Origin: Acanthaster planci
Taxonomy: Eukaryota; Echinodermata; Asteroidea; Valvatida; Acanthasteridae
Reading direction: 5' to 3'
Assembly: GCF_001949145.1 (NCBI RefSeq)
Contig: NW_019091358.1
Coordinates: 1,472,619-1,536,618 of the forward strand
Length of the DNA stretch: 64,000 nt
Shown: piece by piece, positions 13,401 through 24,953 of the stretch
Numbering within the stretch: position 1 is the first letter of the stretch
Layout: every line of letters begins with the position of its first letter
Made by a program: the position numbers and the translations under genes
Notes under the pieces: generated by a model
Told to the model about the DNA's origin: nothing
Seen by the model: only the letters and a program-made list of their open reading frames with translations
Databases searched by the model: none

Positions 13401-14937
13401 GCCAATGAAAATTATCTGACTATTCAAGAGCAAAGCTGTGACAACTCAATCTCAATGTTGCACTGTTTGTGCAAAAAAACCTGCTAGAATTTTTTCTGTT
13501 ACGCTGTTTTGAAGTTCCATTTTCTCTGGCAATTTTTTGTTGCGTAAATTAAGTACATGGTAATATGACAGCCAGAAACCTTTATCAGAGATGTTTTCAA
13601 ACAGCAAGTTTAAGATTAACAGAAACTCAATAGCATTGTCCATTATTTACATCAAGTGCCCTCACTTGTCTGGAGTGCTTGAACAATTTTTAGTGTATTC
13701 TTTGAAACATTCCAAAAAGGTTTTCAAACAGTTTTCTACACTGAAGAAAAGTATAAATACCGAGAGGTCATCTGTCTGTTTGCCAACAGAACAGAGGGCA
13801 TTTTTCGCATTCTTTTGTACATTCTTTTTTGCAAAATTGCGAAAAGCCAATAAATATTCACAAGAAGTGAATTTCTGAAACATTCACTATGTATCCTTTG
13901 AATATTTGTAAAACAATAGGGCTTGTATTTTTACATGTACATGTACATGTACCAATCCAACTGGCATTCCAGCAAACTTCCTGCAACTTGTCATCTGAAA
14001 ATGCAAACCTGTAGAGATACTCATGCCGCTTGAAGTTCTCCTTGACAGCAAGCACCATCTCCCCGTCTACCATTGGAGGATCACTTCCTAATTTGAAAGG
14101 CTTGCTCAGATCCACTCTGCCTTCGTCCAGGCCTCTCAAGTGGTCATCCGATGCAGCCCTGTTTAATTCAAGTCTGGTAACTCCATCTTCGTCCTTGGGA
14201 GCGCTAGACTCCGATTCAGATTCAACAGTGTCTTCATTCCGATCCTGGCCACTACTTGATCCTTCGTGGCCAGGGCTGGAACCCAGCATTTGGTCCAGCC
14301 TCTCAGTGGGTGAAAGGCTCCGCCTCCTTGGAAGAAGCCCCTGCCTCCTCGCTTCTAAGTAACTTAGCCCTTCCACTGTCCTTGTTTTCTCATCAGCACT
14401 CTCATGTCCATTATTGCAGGTCTCCATGAAGTTTCTACTTTGAAAATACCAAGGCCACCTACCTGTAGATAGAATTCTCCTCAAAGAATATTGCTGATAG
14501 GAGTTGCTGACAAAACACCGATAATTAAGAATAGCCCGCAAATCTACTCTCTTGAAGTCCTGTCTTATTTGAGGTAGCATTGAAATATCCCCTCTTAAAA
14601 GCCGGGTTCTCGAAGGCATCTTGACTTTGCGTGGCTCCAGTCTTGTCACAGGCCTGGAGAGGAAAAGACATTGTCGGTATAACCTCTGGCTGACCTTCTG
14701 ACAGTTTCTGTGAGGGCTGGCACCTGCGACTGCTTGCATGATTCCAACGAGGAGTGAAGGTTGCAGCAGAAAAGGTCGGTCCATCATGAAAACGATCTGT
14801 GAAGAAAAAAATGGGAATAAGTTCTTCTTCGACTTCCATGGACGACTGCCAGAACCAAATCTCAAGGCGGTCCTTGTGCTTAAGCCAATCTGAGCACAGT
14901 CCAAGCGGTTTGCAAACTGCTTGAAAACACAGTTCAT
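10443..14937 (-). CDS. TRMT61B: tRNA (adenine58-N1)-methyltransferase, mitochondrial (TRMT61B-like), last exon not found
   Basis: SAM-dependent enzyme that makes m1A58 in mitochondrial tRNAs (GCD14/Trm61 family). Exons on the - strand, 5' to 3': 14937-14009, 12959-12770, 12370-12268, 11497-11354, 11185-11031, 10614-10443; all phases agree (about 564 codons). The ATG at 14937 is the first after an in-frame TAA. Exon 1 is a long basic and serine/acidic leader (about 310 residues) fitting organelle targeting plus a disordered linker. The catalytic part follows: IRRPSLEEFVLYMKR and ISYPK (exon 2); SAM motif I, LEAGTGSGAMTLFLSRA (exon 3); FDARPEHVKRAIKNVKKW (exon 4); AVIDMERP and IANITQ (exon 5); KVWLVHQAKR and an acidic serine linker (exon 6). 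NITQ and the spacing point to TRMT61B rather than cytosolic TRMT61A. The usual short C-terminal end (a 'GHTAFL'-type segment) must lie below 10443 but was not located. Confidence 0.88.
13934..13956. repeat. ACATGT microsatellite
   Basis: A short run of ACATGT units in the first intron of TRMT61B, next to the exon 1 donor. The same palindromic word recurs throughout the window and looks like a genome-wide compositional feature. Confidence 0.7.
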
Positions 14938-17900
14938 CGTTAATGGTCCTTATTCATAAGTTGGCTACATCGAAAAAGTGAGGTTTTGAGCTTGAAAGCA
15001 TCAATGAAAGAATAAATGAAATTCCTGTAAAATTATTACCTGTCTACTCTGAGGAATAGTTTCATGGTGCTTTGCAACAGATTTGGAAAACATTTGAAAC
15101 GGAGGTTTTGAACTCACACACATTCTTCATAGTCTGATACCATCCCATTCAACCCTTTAATAATTCATAAAACAGATTCAATTAATGAGATCAAAAATGG
15201 CCTCCTTGAGAAGAAAGTCCACTTCATATACCAAGTGTTTAGGAAAGCAACATTGTATGATTTGCTAAAATCTGAAGCAAAGATTGAGGCAGAGGAAATT
15301 TGACCATGAACTAGTCCACATATACTTTAAGCTGTTGGAACCCTCACAGCGAGTGAACATGCAAAGGGAGTATTTCGACTTTAAGGTCCCTTTTTAATAC
15401 CATCTTCATCTGGTTGCAAGCTTACATGTCTCTGTGAATGGAATGCAGATCTAGTGCAAATTGAAATCTTTGACTTAAAAAATTCTCCAGAGCCAAAGAT
15501 TACATCACAATTATGCAGGTTTTTGTGTCAGTGACCCAACAACGGATCTAGTGGCCTAGCTAAGATTTTACTGGGGGGGCAGATAAGCGGCACCAGCATG
15601 TTATGGGGTGCACAGCTTTCAAAGGTGTGGTTTTTTGGGGCAAGTTCTTGTTAGCCTTGTTCAATATCCATCTGTTATTTTTGGGAAGGAGGGGGGGGGC
15701 ACCTGGGGAGGCACAGGGAAATTGTGGAGGCACGTGCCCCCTAGCCCCTCGTGGCTACACCACTTGACAGACCACTGATTGCAGTCTGGATCTGCACGGA
15801 TCAAACTGGCCCTCACACAATGATGCAAGCAGCCAAGAAAATGGCCAAAATGTTGACATTTAAGGTACAGACTACAGTAGTAGTAGTAGGTATATTCTGT
15901 GATCTCTCCACTTGTGCCGACTAGGCCGGTTAGGTATAGTAGGTCTAATTTAACATGTTTAACTTCCAAACTACGGAGTAATTTAGGCCTTTTTCTGGAC
16001 TTCCCCATATGTACAATGTTGGCTGATGGCTGCCATGTTCAATGTCAAAGCTTGATGGCCCGAATGGCTGCGACATCGTGTTATGCAAACCTGTTGCTCA
16101 TGAGCAGCCTAAACGGGCACGACAGCTCACAATAAAAGTTCTTTATTTTAAGGGTACCGATACTGACATTAAACGGGTACCGTACAGGTACCTGGTTTCA
16201 TAAATACCTGTAAATGCACACCCCTACACGGCCGTTTTTGTCAGTGAAATGGACTCATCGGCATGTCCTGCTCACGGGAGCAGATTCTGTTGGCTGAGTC
16301 CATGGGATGCATGCAATCAATTTGAGATATACGAGAAACAGCCAAGAACAGCACAAAACAGCCAAACAACACGGTTAACAATGCACAGTTCATCTTGTGC
16401 TCAGTGGGGCCAGAGAAAGACCTAAATTTCTCAAAAAGTTGGAAGTGATAGTAGGCCTTGGCCTACTCAAACATTTAATCCGTTTGGCACAAGCAGAAAG
16501 ATCCTAAAAATACATGATAGTATTTTGGCCATTTTCTAGGCTACTTGCATCGTTGTAATTGTATGACTCTGCCAAAATTTTGGCACATGGATGTGTGGCC
16601 AATGACAACATAACAGAATGGGCCATGGTTGACAGCCCAGCAGGCAATACAATAACCTTGGGCCAACTTCATAGGAAGTTCATAAATTTTTCAACTACTT
16701 TTTTTCTGTTGTCTTTTTGAAGTGATCTTGGAGAGGATGTCATAAGAAACATTTTGATATAAGTTTGGATTTCATCGAACTCTGTAAAGCAAAGAAATAC
16801 TTATTTAAAACAGGAATATTTTGAGATAATGGAGTGCAAACTGTGATTTTTGTACACAAAAATAAGAGTGGATTTTGACTGAAAAGCTGAAAATTCACAT
16901 TTCCATAAAATGTTTGTTCTCATACATGCCTTATTTCAATGAATTAAATGCTGGCTTCGCTTCAAATCTCACAAATTTTGAAATTGGAAATTAAATAGAG
17001 GGGCTAAAGTGAGTGGAAAAAGACACATATTAATCACAATTTTCTATTTAAGAAAATGAGTTTCCAAATAAACAGCACCTTTGCTCATTTATGCATGTCC
17101 CTACATAGAGCTACCTCAGCGCTTAAGGCATGCGATAGTGCATAAAGCAAGATTAGGCCTACCGGCCCAAACTCCATGCGATTGCCATGCTAACAACACA
17201 ACTGCTAAACATCGGTCAAAATCAACATATATCACACACAGTATAGAGTACCAAAGTGAATACATCACGCGCACAATTGGTAAGGCATGAGCGTGTGAAC
17301 CAGCGTGTGAACCAACAGGCGAACATACTCCATTCGTTTGCACTGCACTTTCTGGTTCACAGTGACGTCACACTTCGGTAGCCCTAACCTTATTTTATTA
17401 AGCTCAAGCAAGGTTTCTTACACTTAACACTATTAAACACTTAAGTTAACAGCAAATTTTCTGCTAAGCAGCTCTCTATGAAATTGGCCCCGGCTGACCA
17501 TACTCACAATGCTAAGCTGGAGTAACTCCTGTACTTATGACACCTCAGAATGGTGATGGTACGATGCAAATGCTTGCCTAAACCCAAGCTTTCAAACATC
17601 TCCAATGAGTAAAACCTTGCTCCCTCGAGTAGTGCGTTCCTACTTCGTTTTTCCTCAGTCCTCCAGTCATGCCAGTTCATTATTTTGTACATGTACCCTC
17701 CGCACTCGCGCTCCCATGTGCTGCTGCAACCTTTTACAGCGCCCTCACGAGATGATTTTGAAACAAGTCGTCTTTTTCGGATGTTAAGAGTTTTATATAA
17801 CGTTGGCGGTTTTCTAAGAAAGGCGGCTTCATGTCCGTCTTAAGCTTCGTGTCTAAAATCGATCCCCGAATGTATTTCCATATTGTTCATATTAAATAGA

Positions 17901-18600
17901 AGCACTTCATTATTTTACTCTTTCGGGCACACAGTTGCATGTTACGATTGCACAGTCTAACGTTTCGAGCTGACAACGTCAAAGTTAGAGGTTGAAAAGC
18001 AGGCGAAACCTGTGACGGTGGTAAAGCCTTGGATCGGAAAACTCTCCGTGCATTATAACTGACTTCGTGAGGGCCGGATCCAGGGACAATTTTTCGTGGG
18101 GGGATAAATTGTCCGGATCCAAAAGTTTGGAAAGTGTTCCAAGTAACCTTTAATGGCTTTTCTGGGAGAATGTATGATGGATTTTGTACATGCTTTGAAG
18201 AGAAATGAAATGAAATTGGCCCCCTTTTGGTGGTGGTGGGGAGTGGGGCTGGAGGTGGTGGTGGGGATATCGCTCGTTAATTGAGGCCCTGGATCCGCCC
18301 TCACCCCATGAACAAGCGAAGCAGGTGGCGTCTCCGTGAGCATCACTGCACACCGGCTGACCGAAATCAATTTACTGATTTTCGGTATAATTATCAAGGA
18401 AGAAGGTGAATCCCGTCATTTTCAAAAGTTTGATTTAAGTTTTTTTTATCGATCGATCGATGTTCGTATCGATCCAAGTGCATGCTAGTCCAATAAGAAT
18501 ACGCTCGTAAAACCGAACGAAAAATATCTTTGGTGGTTTGGTCCATGGACTCAAGGTCAAGTGGGTGAGTCGACGGCCCAAGAAGCTGTCGCCAAGGAAG
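14938..18600. other. Gene-poor interval upstream of TRMT61B
   Basis: It includes the TRMT61B promoter side and about 3.6 kb of AT-rich, repeat-scarred sequence. Visible items are a G-rich block around 15570-15740 of the 'GGGGGGGC' transposon-debris type, KpnI-type GGTACC words near 16150-16195, and a dispersed repeat at 17291-17390. A G/T-rich patch lies near 18225-18270. No frame here has coding character that I can support. Confidence 0.4.
17291..17390 (+). repeat. Dispersed repeat, copy A (partner at 45430-45515)
   Basis: Shared ordered words with 45430-45515: GCGTGTGAA, AACCAACAGGCG, CTCCATT.GTTTGCA, and GACGTCAC.CTTCGGTAG followed by CCTA. Same orientation in both places. Element type unknown. 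Confidence 0.55.
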
Positions 18601-18770
18601 AGCAAGGCAGTGGGATAAACGCATGTGACGTCAGTAAGACTGCCCCACACACTCCCTCCTCCCCAAGGAAGTCGAAGCGTTCTTGTTGCAGTTGGAACAC
18701 TGGGTGGTTCCTGTGTGCTCCAATGGCCTGGAACTCCCACATTTCAGCCGTCGGCGGCGCTTTGTCGCGT

Positions 18771-18816
18771 CGTGCCGTCGCATCGTCCCGTCGTGCTGTC
18801 GCATTGTCGAATTGTT
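18771..18816. repeat. GC-rich 21-bp tandem repeat
   Basis: Two adjacent copies of a unit like CGTCGTGCCGTCGCATCGTCC lie just past the stop codon of the zinc-finger gene. The motif resembles the CGTCG-rich arms of the element at 22563-23843. Confidence 0.6.
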
Positions 18817-19529
18817 CAATTGTGCAGTGCAAGAGTACAGTCCACCAGGATGTCTTGTAGGTAGGTCCGTTGCCGTGTCTCGCGATGTATCTCAATGCCA
18901 TCCACGTACATCGTGGTTGGTACTTCCTCCGTGATGGTTGCCACCTTTGGCGCTCTTGGTCTTTTCAGCTCGAACCTTGCCCGAGACTTCGTCGTGGGGT
19001 TCCTCTTGCTGGTTTCACGTCTAGGTGGAGAAAATGTAGCTGCCCTTGCAGGCTCCTGCTGGTCCTTGCTCCTGTCCTCCTCCGGAGGGATGCTGCCCGT
19101 GATGCTCAGGGTATCTTTCTTCTCTGGTGATGCCCTCAACGGGAACAGGGGTCTCGTCTTCTGTGAAAACTTCTCCCAGGGTATCTGGATTCTCTTCTCG
19201 GGAGCGGGGCTATCCTTTTTCGGGCTCTGATGTTGTGGGGGACTTGCCGTTTTCTCTACCACCAGCCTTCGTGCTTCTATCTCCGGTCGGTAGGCCTCCT
19301 GACGCTGCTGCTCATTCTGGATGCCGTCTATGTTGGACAGGTGGTTTATGTCATTTGCCTTGTAGTGGCGTCTTAGATTATTCCATCGTCGGTTTCGGTA
19401 GTCGCAGTGCTGGCATTGCAAGTACACTGCCGATCCATGACTCTTCTTGTGGCGTAGCAGGCCTCTTAGATGTTTAAACTTCTTTTGACATAGGGAGCAC
19501 TGAAATTCTATTTTTGCTCCAACCTCCAT
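18816..19529 (-). CDS. Two-finger C2H2 zinc-finger protein of unknown function
   Basis: Open frame of 237 codons from the ATG at 19529, which has a strong Kozak context (aagATGG). The frame stays open up to an earlier ATG at 19628 (270 codons), but a candidate acceptor (ctttacag) near 19580 suggests that part is 5' leader. N-terminal finger 1 reads CSLCQKKFKHLRGLLRHKKSH; finger 2 begins CQHCDYRNRRWNNLRRHY and has its second histidine spaced unusually far (HYKANDINH). After the fingers comes a long proline/serine/lysine-rich, probably disordered tail ending in a short ordered-looking segment (MYVDGIEIHRETRQRTYLQD). The region is clearly more GC-rich than its flanks, as expected for coding sequence. 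Function and target are unknown; a transposon-borne origin is possible because the locus is repeat-rich and single-exon. Confidence 0.6.
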   Translation of the reverse strand: MEVGAKIEFQCSLCQKKFKHLRGLLRHKKSHGSAVYLQCQHCDYRNRRWNNLRRHYKANDINHLSNIDGIQNEQQRQEAYRPEIEARRLVVEKTASPPQHQSPKKDSPAPEKRIQIPWEKFSQKTRPLFPLRASPEKKDTLSITGSIPPEEDRSKDQQEPARAATFSPPRRETSKRNPTTKSRARFELKRPRAPKVATITEEVPTTMYVDGIEIHRETRQRTYLQDILVDCTLALHN

Positions 19530-19629
19530 CTTGTTTTCTCTGTTGTTTCCGCTTATATCTATGTGATCTTTACGGAGACTTCTGTAAAGTAACAGAGGGA
19601 GCAACTGGTTAATCATTACTTTAAGCAAC

Positions 19630-21530
19630 CATTGATTATTTATGAAATCAATGTGAGTACATAATTACTATCGATATCTTATCGGTAATTTATGCTCCCG
19701 TTTGGGATATCTTCTAGGCCTTAACTTTACATATTAAGAATCGTTGAAAATATAAAATAAACTTAGAGTTAATACTTCAAATTATATATGCATATACTCT
19801 CCGTTAAATAATTTCCAACACATGAAGGTTTTGTCTGGTTTGTTTACACCCTAAGCGTAGAATTTGACACCCTTGTGTACTCTTGTGTCATTTGCTCGAA
19901 AAAGAACCTGTCCAGCCTGGGTACGTTTGAATTATGCACCCCATAATCAGATTATGGGATATGATATGATTATCCTGGACAAATCTCTTTGGCCCCCGCT
20001 ACCCAAAGGCCCCCTGTCAATGTTGGTGTCGGTGCGCGGTCTGCGCGCCGACTTGACATATTGACCTCATTTACAGGGGGAGTGGGGGACTTGGGGAGCG
20101 TACAGCTATTGCAAGTGTCCCAACAATTTTGGCTAGGACTGTAGTCCCGTCCCTATATCTCCAGACATCTTACAGACGTTCTCTGAATGTAGGGACTGGT
20201 AACGGGTAATGATTCCCGAGGAATTCTGCCGGTTTTATATTAATGAGAAATTAGCATAAAGCAATTCCCACAATGCAACATTGTCCCACGACAGAGTTTC
20301 TGGATGCATGATGGATATTATGTCAAACCAGTGGTGTGTCCAGCGGGAGAAGACGGGGGAGGGGGCAACTTGTCCCCTGGCGGATTTTGTTATTTTTATT
20401 TTTCTTGCAAAAGCTGGATAAGCCACTGTGTCAAACAGATTGATGTGCTACGTAACACTGTACGGCATTGAAGAATCGGGAAAAATAGAAGCAACAAATG
20501 AAACGTCCCAAGCTTTCGGTGCGAAGCACCTTCATCATTGGAATTACGGCTTGCTTTGATGAACCGCAGGTGGAGCAAACGCGGTGAAAGAGCGTTTGTG
20601 GAGAAACCGCGTTTACAAACGGCTCGCGATCGGTCAGGGTTGCCCCGTGTAAGCCAAAAGAATCTATCATTGTTTCGTATGCAAATCCCCCCCCCCCGCT
20701 GACCGAACTGGATATGTCAGGTAGCGTATTTCTAGTCCATTGTCCGAGTCCCCGCCGTCTTACAAGTCACAGTGCAGGTCAGGGTTGCCCCAAAGAATAG
20801 CCAAAAGGACAGCACCGTTTTATTTTGTATGCAAATAGCAACCACTGGCCGAATACATCACTGTACTAGAGTGCAGTTGAATCATATCAAGTAAACAAAC
20901 GCCAGCACACTGTGCAGTGAAATCTACCTTTCCAGTTTGGACATCATTCATAAGGTGAGTACTGTGTGCATTGAATAGTCCCACCAAAACTAAGTTTTCA
21001 TCCCTGCTCGTCGGCGAAACCATAGGCATCAAGATTATTTGGGTCTTGTTTTGTTCCTGTGATATGTCTCGTAGCTGTTACTGTAGCCCCCAGTATCTGA
21101 AGCTAGCGACGAGGCAACCATCGTGATCCTGACTTATTCACGTTCTGAGAGTTTTTGCGTGTCATTGCGCTGTAAGGCTCTTAATTAAATATGTATTTGT
21201 GTGGCTCTGGACTTTGGAATATTTACCATCAGGTATTTTGCTCTTTCTTTATCATACATGGTCCGCACGGTCTCACACCTTCACTCAAAAAGTTGGCGAC
21301 AAATTTGGGCTAAATATCTCTTACCAGGTATTGGGTCATATTCAGCCAACAATGAGTAACTCTTTATTGTCCACATCTGAAGATAAGGATATGTAGAAAC
21401 CATAAATTAATGGGAAAGTCTACCAAGATCAGGTAAATTATCGTTGTCCCTAGTTGATAATGTCCAAGACGTTGGTAGTTTACATTTTGGGCTTCATGAT
21501 AAATCGGACATTTAAATGAAGATTTTGATC
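19630..21530. other. Intergenic, repeat-scarred
   Basis: No supportable gene. It holds a direct repeat (20630-20710 and 20776-20855) and G/C homopolymer debris near 20350-20375 and 20688-20700. Confidence 0.4.
20630..20855 (+). repeat. Two-copy direct repeat, about 146-bp period
   Basis: GGTCAGGGTTGCCCC, then AGCCAAAAG, then TTTGTATGCAAAT and CTG.CCGAA occur in the same order at 20630-20710 and again at 20776-20855. The copies are diverged, so the duplication is old. Confidence 0.6.
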
Positions 21531-21712
21531 GGGATGGCGGACAACTCAACCGTTTACCAACTCGACCGTTGAGACAAATCCACAGGTGGGGCAAGTCGAC
21601 CGTTCAGCAAGTCGTCCGTTAAGAAAAGGACGACGTGCTTAATTAACGTGCAAGGCGTAAACATAACGGAGTGCGTGGCAATTAACACGAATTGCAGATC
21701 AATGTCTGGTAG

Positions 21713-21945
21713 GGCGTTCCACATGTGCCATCGCTGTCGCATTTTGGATTCGCCGTGGCAAATTGACGGTATTTGAGCACACTTCTCAAGGAAACTCCAT
21801 ATTATCACTTTTTCATCTAACATGTACAGGCCAATTTTTCTTTCTTGACAAATAAATCGGGGCAAGACGCGGGGAAGAAAAAAGAAAAAAAGACAAAGAA
21901 ACCAACAATAACAAAATGCGACTGCGATGGCACATACGGAACGCC
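21713..21945. repeat. Imperfect inverted repeat (foldback)
   Basis: The reverse complement of 21713-21747 matches 21912-21945 at about 31 of 34 positions (core ATGCGAC.GCGATGGCACAT). The 177-codon frame on the - strand across this region is a by-product of the palindrome and matches no family I know. Confidence 0.65.
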
Positions 21946-22562
21946 ACATTTTGGACAGATTTGAGTGTGGACATAACATGCACAGGGACCCAGTGACACA
22001 TAATTCGTACGGACTGCACTGGTGAGTGGCGCGTCGGCCGCCCAAACTATATGCGCTCTGGCGCGGCGCACCCTCCGCGATACACAAACGCTGCGCTGGT
22101 CCGGGAGACGTTAGACTTGAATCAAGTCGGACTTACGTTGCTCTTCCCTAGTCAGCCATCCCTTCAGCTGGTACACACGACACGGTCATCGCGCTCAGCC
22201 TAGCAGCTCGCATAACCCTTTTAAGGTGCCTTATTTGATATCCATTTTTGTACAACGTGTGTCAGTAAGTCCAACTTGATGGAGAAGCCAATCGGACCCC
22301 CCGTCGGTGATATGTACTTATTCATACTTGCACAATGATCGACATGAACTTGCATAATGTATACAGAATTTCCACAGATCAAAGTAGTCAGACTAGTAGA
22401 CTCGTTCATTACAATGAAACAAGTCCGACAATGTGATTGGCTGCAACCACTTTTGGTAGGTGAGCCCATTCAGTGTGTACAAACGGTTGGCAGATTCGTC
22501 AAGTAGAGAACTGAACTCAGTAATAAGTGGACACAAGAGGGCGCGAGGCAAGCAACCAACTA

Positions 22563-23843
22563 TAGAATTCCATATCGTCCGTCGTGCGTCGCCCGCCGTG
22601 CGTCGCCCGTCGTCCGTGGTTTTTTTGTCACGATTGCGCAGTGGTATTTTTAACTTTCACCCTTGATCGTTTCGCATGTACATGTCCTTGTTCGATCGAT
22701 CCACCATGCTGACTCTCATTTTAGCAATAGATTTAGAAGATGTATTCGTTTTTGCAGTTGCGCCGAACTCTACTTGAACGAAGAAATAATATCCTGATAT
22801 CGGTTAAGTGACGTGTATTTAAAACAATACCATTTTTTGTTACATAAATAGATTAACAAAATAGACTTTTGTTAGGGTAGATTGTTTTTCTCGTTAACTT
22901 AGTTACTCTTGACGTAACTTTACTCGTTAACGGCCTGGCTTTAGGTCTACAGCCTATGTAATATTTCTGTCTCTCCCTGCCCGATATCCCACAGAACGGA
23001 ATGTAAATTATAAATTATTTACAATGTTTGATTCCTTAGTAGTTTTCATAAGAGACGAACTGATTCAACATTATTTCGAGGGCGGGTATACCTGAATACT
23101 CCAAATTAGACATGACCTGATTTGCAGGTAGGCCCACGGAAGTCTTTTAAACAGTAACGTTACTAGTTAGACCCATAAATAATGCTGATGTGCTGGACAA
23201 CCTGTTCTAATTGGTCTATCCACCATGGCATACACACCCACAAAAACCAACACGTCACATTTTCTGAAACTTAAACCAAGTGGTAATTGCCCCCTAACAA
23301 TACATTTAATAAACAGTTTGTTATCCTCAGCACTGTCTAGTATTTCTGTATTTCGAGGTGAAATTGAGGGAACAAAATGGAACATCTGTATCGGTTGGCA
23401 GATTTGTTTCTAGAATTTGATGAAAACAAGTTGGCACATTTTTACAGTATGCAAATTAGAATTAGACTGTGGATAAGTTGGCCTGAACATTTTTGCAGAA
23501 AATGTTTTCCCCTAAAAAACACAATGGTTGAATTCTCAGAAAGGCGACATTTTCTTGTCAAGTGGCAGGTGTAGTCTAGCATTATTGGCATTAATTATGG
23601 GACTAGTATTGCAGGTGGGATTTGTACTTGCCTTATTGGAAAAAGATCCTTAGAAGTGAATGGAATCATCACACTGTCATTTGTTAAACCCCAGCTTTTG
23701 CAGGTCCTATGCAACCCATTAGATGGGCGATGCACGACGGACGACGGGCGACGGAAAATGGCATGTTTGGAACTGGTAAATGGTAGAATTGGGACACAAC
23801 AAAAAGCAAAAGGCGACGGGCGACGGCAGATATGGAATTCCAT
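22563..23843. mobile_element. Nested MITE-like element with CGTCG-rich terminal inverted repeats
   Basis: The left end begins ATAGAATTCCATATCGTCCG and continues as CGTCGTGCGTCGCCCG repeats. The right end, read in reverse complement, is ATGGAATTCCATATCTGCCG followed by CGTCGCCCGTCGCC. An additional CGACGGACGACGGGCGACGG block lies at about 23735-23755. The interior is AT-rich with no gene. Confidence 0.6.
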
Positions 23844-24325
23844 AACCAACAGCGCGTGGTCTCGCTATTTTATCCAAAGCAGTACAGAGTACTTTATTCA
23901 AGTCAATTGGCAGAACAGGTGAGGGTGAATGACTTAGAAGCGCACGTGCACTCATTACCAATCGATTTCTCTACATCGATGACTTGTCCCAAAGGTTGAG
24001 TTGTCTGTTGATTTGAGGCAAATACAGTCGAGTTGTTCCACCGGTCGAGTTGTATCAACAGTCGAGTCGTCTGAGCCCGGCTTGAAAGCCATGCAAACTA
24101 TGCCTTTCTGAACCTTTCATATCTTCATTGAAAACTGAATTATTTCAACGTATTTTGTCTAGTGTTTACTTAATTCTTGATTTAACTTCTCTGTATTTAT
24201 TTGTAATTTCAATCACTCGAGTTTTAAAATTATAATGTACTGTAATCATTTTTCCTTTATTGTAATTTACCTAACTGTAAGGAGCATTGAGATGGCTTGA
24301 CAATAATGTGAGGTGTTTTAAGTAT

Positions 24326-24949
24326 TGTAACGAAACATTGGATGAGACTGCGTACCAGTCTGGCACTGGTACTCGGCTTGGTGGTTCCACACCGCATGGG
24401 TCTTTGCGCGCAGCCGCGGCAGTATAAAAGCTTCGTCGCAGCGCACGTTCGCCCTCTTGCTCTTCCCCCCACTTCGCAGTAAGAAGATAGAGCGAAACAC
24501 GCGTAGTTACGGATCGGTATACGTGCAGCTGCGCGGCTAAGTGCAACCTTCGGCGCTGATTCCAGGGTTTGGGCGGCAGCTACGGAAGCCTAGCAAGCGG
24601 GCTTGTTCATTATCGGAGAGAGTGGTCTCGGCGGGAGTCAGCCATCTAGCCAGGAGCTTTAGAATAAAGGCCAGTAGCCGGGGGCACATTTATCTGATTT
24701 CTTATAAGTTGACGCCTCCCTAAGATCAAGAGTCACCTGTAAAGGCCGAGAAGAGAATAAACCGGTAGGAATTACAACAGTAATTAAGCCTAGAGAGTGA
24801 GTGTTGGTGTGAGTGTTATCTGCCCTGCTGCGGTGCCTGGGGGTATATTTCTCCCAAAAGGAGTTGTGTCCCGGGTCTTCCCGATAACCGCTCGCCGGTA
24901 GGGCCTAATCCCGAGCGTATGTCTGGCGGTTGTGAGAGTGTGAGCTACA
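24326..24949 (+). mobile_element. Solo long terminal repeat of an LTR retrotransposon
   Basis: A 624-bp block starts TGTAACG and ends GCTACA. It is flanked on both sides by GTAT (24322-24325 and 24950-24953), a target-site duplication. Inside is a TATA box (GTATAAAAG near 24422), then two AATAAA hexamers (near 24663 and 24756), the usual U3-R-U5 order. Its GC-rich composition contrasts with the AT-rich flanks. No internal gag/pol region is present, so it is a solo LTR left by recombination. The Ty3/gypsy or BEL class cannot be decided from the LTR alone. Confidence 0.75.
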
Positions 24950-24953
24950 GTAT

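Larger units (their letters stand above)
21537..24080. mobile_element. Inverted-repeat DNA element with GACAACTCGACCGTT-type ends, about 2.5 kb
   Basis: The left end is a tandem array of GGACAACTCAACCGTTTACC-like units. The right end (about 23985-24080) reads the same family in reverse orientation (GTCGAGTTGT). The same end sequence bounds a second element at 40773-41747. The interior encodes no intact transposase, so it is probably non-autonomous. It contains a foldback at 21713-21945 and a nested element at 22563-23843. Confidence 0.55.

Noticed and set aside
14030-14362. 110-codon + strand frame opposite TRMT61B exon 1
   Set aside because: Shadow of the real - strand coding exon; no domain and no splice context.
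18557-18901. Overlapping frames of about 100 codons on both strands
   Set aside because: GC-rich tandem repeat and the 3' end of the zinc-finger gene explain their openness.
21554-22087. 177-codon - strand frame
   Set aside because: Created by the foldback and transposon end; composition not protein-like and no family match.
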